This document shows positions 60,776-64,000 of a DNA stretch of 64,000 bases, in pieces. Both the position numbers and the translations under genes were made by a program. This stretch comes from Bdellovibrionales bacterium. GTDB lineage: Bacteria; Bdellovibrionota; Bdellovibrionia; Bdellovibrionales; UBA1609. The stretch lies in the NCBI GenBank assembly GCA_020850475.1, contig JADZEO010000134.1:1-64000 (forward strand), in the 5' to 3' direction. Within the stretch, counting starts at the first letter, position 1; the number at the start of each line of letters is the position of its first letter. The notes beneath the pieces are model-generated. The model saw nothing but the letters and a program-made list of their open reading frames with translations. It had not been told where the DNA came from and made no database searches.

Positions 60776-62503
60776 TCAGTGCGTAGCCCCCTGGGTGGGC
60801 GCACCCCAAAATGACACTCCTTTGATTACCAGCGGGCTTGTGGCTCGAAGGGTTCGCCCCGTCGAGTTCACAATCACCAAGGCATCCATGTTGGTAACTT
60901 CAAAATTAATATTCGTGGGCGACGTCCCCACACTGTAATAGCCAGTTAAAAACGGACTTTGATCACTTAAATGAGGATATTGCGCGGCTGCCCCTCGGGC
61001 TCGGATGACCAAGGTTTCATTGTATCCGGAGCCACCAAACTCGACCTGAAATCCCGTCCCCACCAACGGACCTTGCAAGGGGATGACCACTTCGCTGTTG
61101 GGCGGAATTTCTCGTTGGATTGACAAATTCAGTGCCACAGTTTGGCGTTGCGCGGGAGGAAGGCCGCTCAACCAGGTTTCAACTTCTTGGTGATTGATCG
61201 CCGGGTTTTCTCGGCCGCATTTTTTTTGCGCCAGCGGAACCCACATGAAATCGGGGTGACTCCAGTCATCCACCCACTCGCCGGCCAAGATATTGCGTTG
61301 GGCATCGAGTTGAACGCGAGATCGATAGACGAGCGTGTAGGTTTCCGCCGGACGCACCACCTCTTCGCGATAGGAGTCATAGCGGTGCATTTGCAGTTCC
61401 GTTTGGACCTCATACCACCCAGGTCGAGAGGGGATTTCGGTAAATACCGAGCGGTAGCCAGTTATGACATTGTTGTCGACGGACTCATCCACCACGTAGT
61501 CGATCGCGATTGGTTTTTTGAGATTGCGCAAGTAATAACGAAGGACCTTGTGAAAGCGATCGGCATGAATGTCAGAGATGTCATCGCTACTGGTGCGATA
61601 GCGAGCACCGTAAAAGGCCCAGTCAACGCAAAAACTCGCCTCAGCCCGAATCCCATCGACGTCGGACGGCAGGATGACGGTTTGAATTTGCTCGTCCCAG
61701 ACCCGAGTGGCCCACTTGTCATATAAAATCGAACTGGCGGCCCACCCATTACAGTGCCCACCCCAGGCAACATTCTGCAGGGAATGTTGTTGGCGTTCCC
61801 AGCTGGCGGCTCCGGGATTGCGACCAGTCCGGGCTTGGCTGGCCCGATCATACTTTCCTAAGGGCGAATGATCGCCGGCCCCGAGAGGGACTCCACTGTG
61901 GGGCCACCAGTAAGCATCATATGGGTAAAGATTGGCATCGAGTTCATCGTGCTCGGTAAAGTTGGCAATCGCCAACTCCTCTGATTTTTTAAGAGGAACT
62001 TCCCGCAATTGATTGATCAACTCCTGGGCCCGCAGAACGGTGGCGCTGGAAGAGCTGAGCAGCTGAACTTGGTTGGCCCCATTTTGCGTGGCTTCGTCGA
62101 CCGAGAGGGGCACGCCAAAGGGCGAAAAACCGGGGTCCGTTGATTTGACCAAACTCAATTGCCCCTTGGCGCGACTGCCTTGAGCAAAGGTGGTCTTTCC
62201 CTTTACGCCCGAGTCAATGAGCAAGCTCATCTCTGGACGCACTTCGGGTTCGTCGTTATTAAAGATAAAGAGCTCAGTTGGACTGACCTGGGAATAGCAC
62301 CAAACCTGTGTCTCAAAAATGGACTCACTTGAGCTCTGCAGAAACAAATCAGGAATTCTCTCGGGAGTGTCGTGACTCAAGAACTCAAAACAAAGCGTGG
62401 ATGCGAACACCTGGTCAGCGTAGGCCGACGAAATACCAAGGATGTGACTTGAGGTGCACATTGTTAGGATGAAAGCCAAGATAGACTGGTGGCGACGACC
62501 CAT
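60776..62503 (-). CDS. Secreted transglutaminase-elicitor-like protein
   Basis: This 575-residue exported protein has a signal peptide (SILAFILTMCTSSHILGISSAYA). The central region holds LYPYDAYWWPHSGVPLGAGD and SLQNVAWGGHCNGWAASSILYDKW, where G-x-C-x-G-W-A with its Cys at 251 fits the active-site motif of the transglutaminase-elicitor family (first known from the Phytophthora GP42 protein and present in marine bacteria). A later SHPDFMWVP could supply the catalytic His/Asp. That family cross-links glutamine and lysine side chains. The C-terminal 130 residues look like a beta domain (IPLQGPLVGTGFQVEFGGSGYNETLVIRARG). The start is set by GGGGAGGAACATC before the second Met. Assignment is by motif and could be wrong in detail. 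Confidence 0.55.
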   Translation of the reverse strand: MGRRHQSILAFILTMCTSSHILGISSAYADQVFASTLCFEFLSHDTPERIPDLFLQSSSESIFETQVWCYSQVSPTELFIFNNDEPEVRPEMSLLIDSGVKGKTTFAQGSRAKGQLSLVKSTDPGFSPFGVPLSVDEATQNGANQVQLLSSSSATVLRAQELINQLREVPLKKSEELAIANFTEHDELDANLYPYDAYWWPHSGVPLGAGDHSPLGKYDRASQARTGRNPGAASWERQQHSLQNVAWGGHCNGWAASSILYDKWATRVWDEQIQTVILPSDVDGIRAEASFCVDWAFYGARYRTSSDDISDIHADRFHKVLRYYLRNLKKPIAIDYVVDESVDNNVITGYRSVFTEIPSRPGWYEVQTELQMHRYDSYREEVVRPAETYTLVYRSRVQLDAQRNILAGEWVDDWSHPDFMWVPLAQKKCGRENPAINHQEVETWLSGLPPAQRQTVALNLSIQREIPPNSEVVIPLQGPLVGTGFQVEFGGSGYNETLVIRARGAAAQYPHLSDQSPFLTGYYSVGTSPTNINFEVTNMDALVIVNSTGRTLRATSPLVIKGVSFWGAPTQGATH

Positions 62504-62616
62504 GATGTTCCTCCCCGGTTGCAGCACTTTTCATCGGTGAGAGGGACGATCTCTAGAGTCGCGGAAAGGACGAGGTCGTGTGCCTCATCCCGAGAATTAA
62601 ATCGACTTTCGGAAGT

Positions 62617-62664
62617 AAAAAAACGAGCGCCTGGTGATTGGCACCACCAGTAAAAACGCTCGCA
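62617..62664 (-). terminator. Rho-independent terminator (minus strand)
   Basis: On the minus strand GCGAGCG...CGCTCGTTTTTTT encloses an inner stem CTGGTG-N8-CACCAG. It lies 33 bp after the stop of the small lipoprotein gene and ends its transcript. Confidence 0.8.
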
Positions 62665-62697
62665 GTCAGACCAGGAAGTCCGTTGAGTTAGAGAAAC

Positions 62698-62907
62698 TTA
62701 CTTGGGCAGCCCGTCGTTTTCGATTTCGAGAGCGGTCACGGTTTCGCCCGCTTCATTACGCTTTACGCACTCGTTAAAGATCTTCATGTTTTGATGGTAG
62801 CACTTGGGATACTTGCGCACCATTTCGCGATCGGGTTCTTTTTGTTTGTTAGCACAACCTGAAGTCAACGCGCCCGAAACTACAATCATTAAAATCCACT
62901 TTGCCAT
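62698..62907 (-). CDS. Small lipoprotein
   Basis: This 69-residue lipoprotein has the signal WILMIVVSGALTSGC with Cys at residue 18. The mature 51 residues are charged and contain two further Cys (YPKCYHQNMKIFNECVKRNE) in a C-x9-C pattern, suggesting a disulfide-linked helical hairpin. GGGAGGCCGTC precedes the ATG. It is a single-gene unit with its own terminator. Function unknown; size and Cys pattern recall small outer-membrane entericidin-like or assembly lipoproteins, without a real match. Confidence 0.78.
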   Translation of the reverse strand: MAKWILMIVVSGALTSGCANKQKEPDREMVRKYPKCYHQNMKIFNECVKRNEAGETVTALEIENDGLPK

Positions 62908-62995
62908 GACGGCCTCCCTGCTTGGTCATTGTAAGACAAAGTCTGATGATAGGTGGCCGACCACCTTGAACGCAATGGAATTTTGGGGGCCCACT

Positions 62996-63024
62996 AAAAG
63001 CGGCTTGTCATCAAGCCGCTTTTA
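62996..63024 (-). terminator. Terminator overlapping HD-GYP stop
   Basis: AAAAGCGGCTTG-TCAT-CAAGCCGCTTTT is a perfect 12-bp stem that includes the last codons (Leu-Lys-Ala-Ala) and stop of the HD-GYP gene; the T-run is TTTTAG on the minus strand. Confidence 0.7.
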
Positions 63025-63652
63025 AGATGTGGTGAACAACTGTGCTTTCTTCCTCTTTCTCCTCGTGGAAGTAAGGAAGGGCTTCTAAGAAAACCTTGAC
63101 CAGGTTGGCGTCGAATTGGCTACCGCTGTAGTCAATCAACTCCTTGATGACCTTATCTTCGGGCAGCGCCTCGCGATAGGGCCGTTTATTGGTCATGGCA
63201 TCATAGGTATCGACCACCGCTATGACCCTTGCCGGGAGCGGAATGCGATCGCCGACCAAATTAAAGGGATAACCCGTGCCATCGATTTTTTCGTGATGAT
63301 AACGAATACCCGGCAACAAAAAGCGGAAGAACGGAATGTGACTTAAGGGCTCGAGAATTTCCGCACTCTTGATGGGGTGGGCTTTCATGACGTCGACTTC
63401 TTCAGCCGTGAGGCGACCGGGCTTTAACAGAATGCTGTCAGGCACTCCGACTTTTCCCACGTCGTGAAAGAGACCGGAGAACTCCAGCACGGCTTGCTCG
63501 AATTCGTTTAGGCCCATCGCTTTGGCTAATTTGCGCGAACCACGGCCGACTCGGCAGCAGTGGTAAAAAGTGAACGGGTCTTTTTTCTTGACCGTTTGTA
63601 AAATAGAGTTGGCCACATCATTGGCCCAACTCGGGACATCATCCCAAGACAT
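63011..63652 (-). CDS. HD-GYP-domain protein (cyclic-di-GMP phosphodiesterase type)
   Basis: This 213-residue protein is essentially one HD-GYP domain, which in active members hydrolyses cyclic-di-GMP to GMP. The motifs are intact: an upstream His (FYHCCRVGRGSRKLA), SGLFHDVGKVGVPDSILLKPGRL, KAHPIKSAEIL, RYHHEKIDGTGYPFNL (H-H-E...D-G-x-G-Y-P) and VVDTYDAMTNKRPYREAL. No receiver or sensor domain is attached, so it would be controlled by partners or expression. Seen in predatory bacteria in motility and life-cycle control by family knowledge. It ends inside its terminator and is transcribed in the same direction as uvrA, 217 bp downstream of it. Confidence 0.93.
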   Translation of the reverse strand: MSWDDVPSWANDVANSILQTVKKKDPFTFYHCCRVGRGSRKLAKAMGLNEFEQAVLEFSGLFHDVGKVGVPDSILLKPGRLTAEEVDVMKAHPIKSAEILEPLSHIPFFRFLLPGIRYHHEKIDGTGYPFNLVGDRIPLPARVIAVVDTYDAMTNKRPYREALPEDKVIKELIDYSGSQFDANLVKVFLEALPYFHEEKEEESTVVHHILKAA

Positions 63653-63869
63653 ACTCCCACACCTCGTCGTAGACGTTCCGATAAAATAACATGGAAGTGA
63701 TGCCTCTTATTTTTCACAAACGTACCGCGAAAGAGCACCAGTTAATTATTTATCGGTGACACTGTGCAAACCTAGAGAGGAGGACCAAAAAAGGGCCTGT
63801 TTCATTGTGATAACATGAGCTGAATCAAACATTTAGACACTTTATGGAAATTTACGTGTTTGCAGCAAT

Positions 63870-64000
63870 TTAGCAGCTCTTTAAGAACTGTCCCGTAATG
63901 CTGCGCTTTTCTCGCGCCACTTGCTCCGGAGTTCCCACCGCGACGATTTCGCCACCGCCCACTCCCCCCTCTGGACCTAGGTCAATCAGCCAATCGCAAT
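63870..64000 (-). CDS. uvrA: UvrA C-terminus (partial, runs off window)
   Basis: This is not in the ORF track because it is cut by the window edge. The minus strand from the edge reads [41 protein letters not shown] and then stops. [24 protein letters not shown] and the ITGQFLK end are the highly conserved C-terminus of UvrA, the damage-recognising ABC ATPase of nucleotide excision repair. Only 42 codons are visible. The motif GGGEI shows the end of the second ATPase domain. The gene's remainder lies beyond base 64000. Confidence 0.95.
   Translation of the reverse strand, partial: CDWLIDLGPEGGVGGGEIVAVGTPEQVAREKRSITGQFLKSC

Overview
The window looks like chromosomal DNA of a Gram-negative (diderm) bacterium. 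The gene content and style resemble Bdellovibrionota (Bdellovibrio-like) or a related former deltaproteobacterium. Reasons for this placement are the many secreted and lipobox proteins of unknown function, several outer-membrane barrels ending in aromatic residues, LPS-core genes, a MotA/MotB-type stator operon outside a flagellar cluster, an HD-GYP protein, and secreted enzymes that would suit a predator or environmental scavenger. The placement is inference; no rRNA or ribosomal protein marker lies in the window.

Layout. 1-6.1 kb: a LolC/E permease, an mla-type lipid-transport operon (MlaE-MlaF-MlaD plus one unknown), YdcF, RidA and a small barrel, all on the minus strand. 6.26 kb: tRNA-Ala(GGC). 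6.4-16.6 kb: mostly secreted proteins of unknown function, two nucleotidyltransferase loci (one an HTH/nucleotidyltransferase pair with a clear promoter and operator and probably a leaderless message), a secreted phospholipase A2-like protein and a secreted pyroglutamyl-peptidase homologue. 16.6-19.4 kb: a retropepsin-like protease (RimB/DUF785 type) and an M16 peptidase fused to membrane segments. 19.7-27.4 kb: the most interesting block, a minus-strand operon of TPR/PEGA lipoprotein, MotA, MotB, a protein that appears to join FliF-like and FliG-like parts, and a barrel, followed by an NHL-repeat lipoprotein. 27.5-29.2 kb: a RAYT transposase (REP-associated, Y1 family) surrounded by six different short tandem-repeat arrays.

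29.2-33.5 kb: HAD phosphatase, two secreted proteins, then the LPS inner-core pair (GT9 heptosyltransferase and Kdo transferase). 33.5-51.3 kb: three modules, each an outer-membrane barrel gene whose stop overlaps the start of a very large lipoprotein gene by 11-14 bp; the second and third modules are paralogous. Between modules 1 and 2 lie a FabMG-like reductase candidate, a lipoprotein, a membrane protein and YceI. 51.3-57.9 kb: alpha/beta hydrolase, acetyl-CoA synthetase, a barrel, Lgt, Maf (YceF type) and HemB. 57.9-58.95 kb: a second RAYT gene with an 18-bp tandem array and an 18-bp inverted repeat on both sides. 59-64 kb: secreted proteins, including one with 16 PGQD repeats and one resembling the transglutaminase-elicitor family, a small lipoprotein, an HD-GYP protein and the C-terminus of UvrA.

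Gene starts in the supplied ORF track are often the longest possible. I moved starts where a ribosome binding site or signal peptide argued for it and say so in each entry. No similarity search was possible; family calls rest on motifs recognised by eye.
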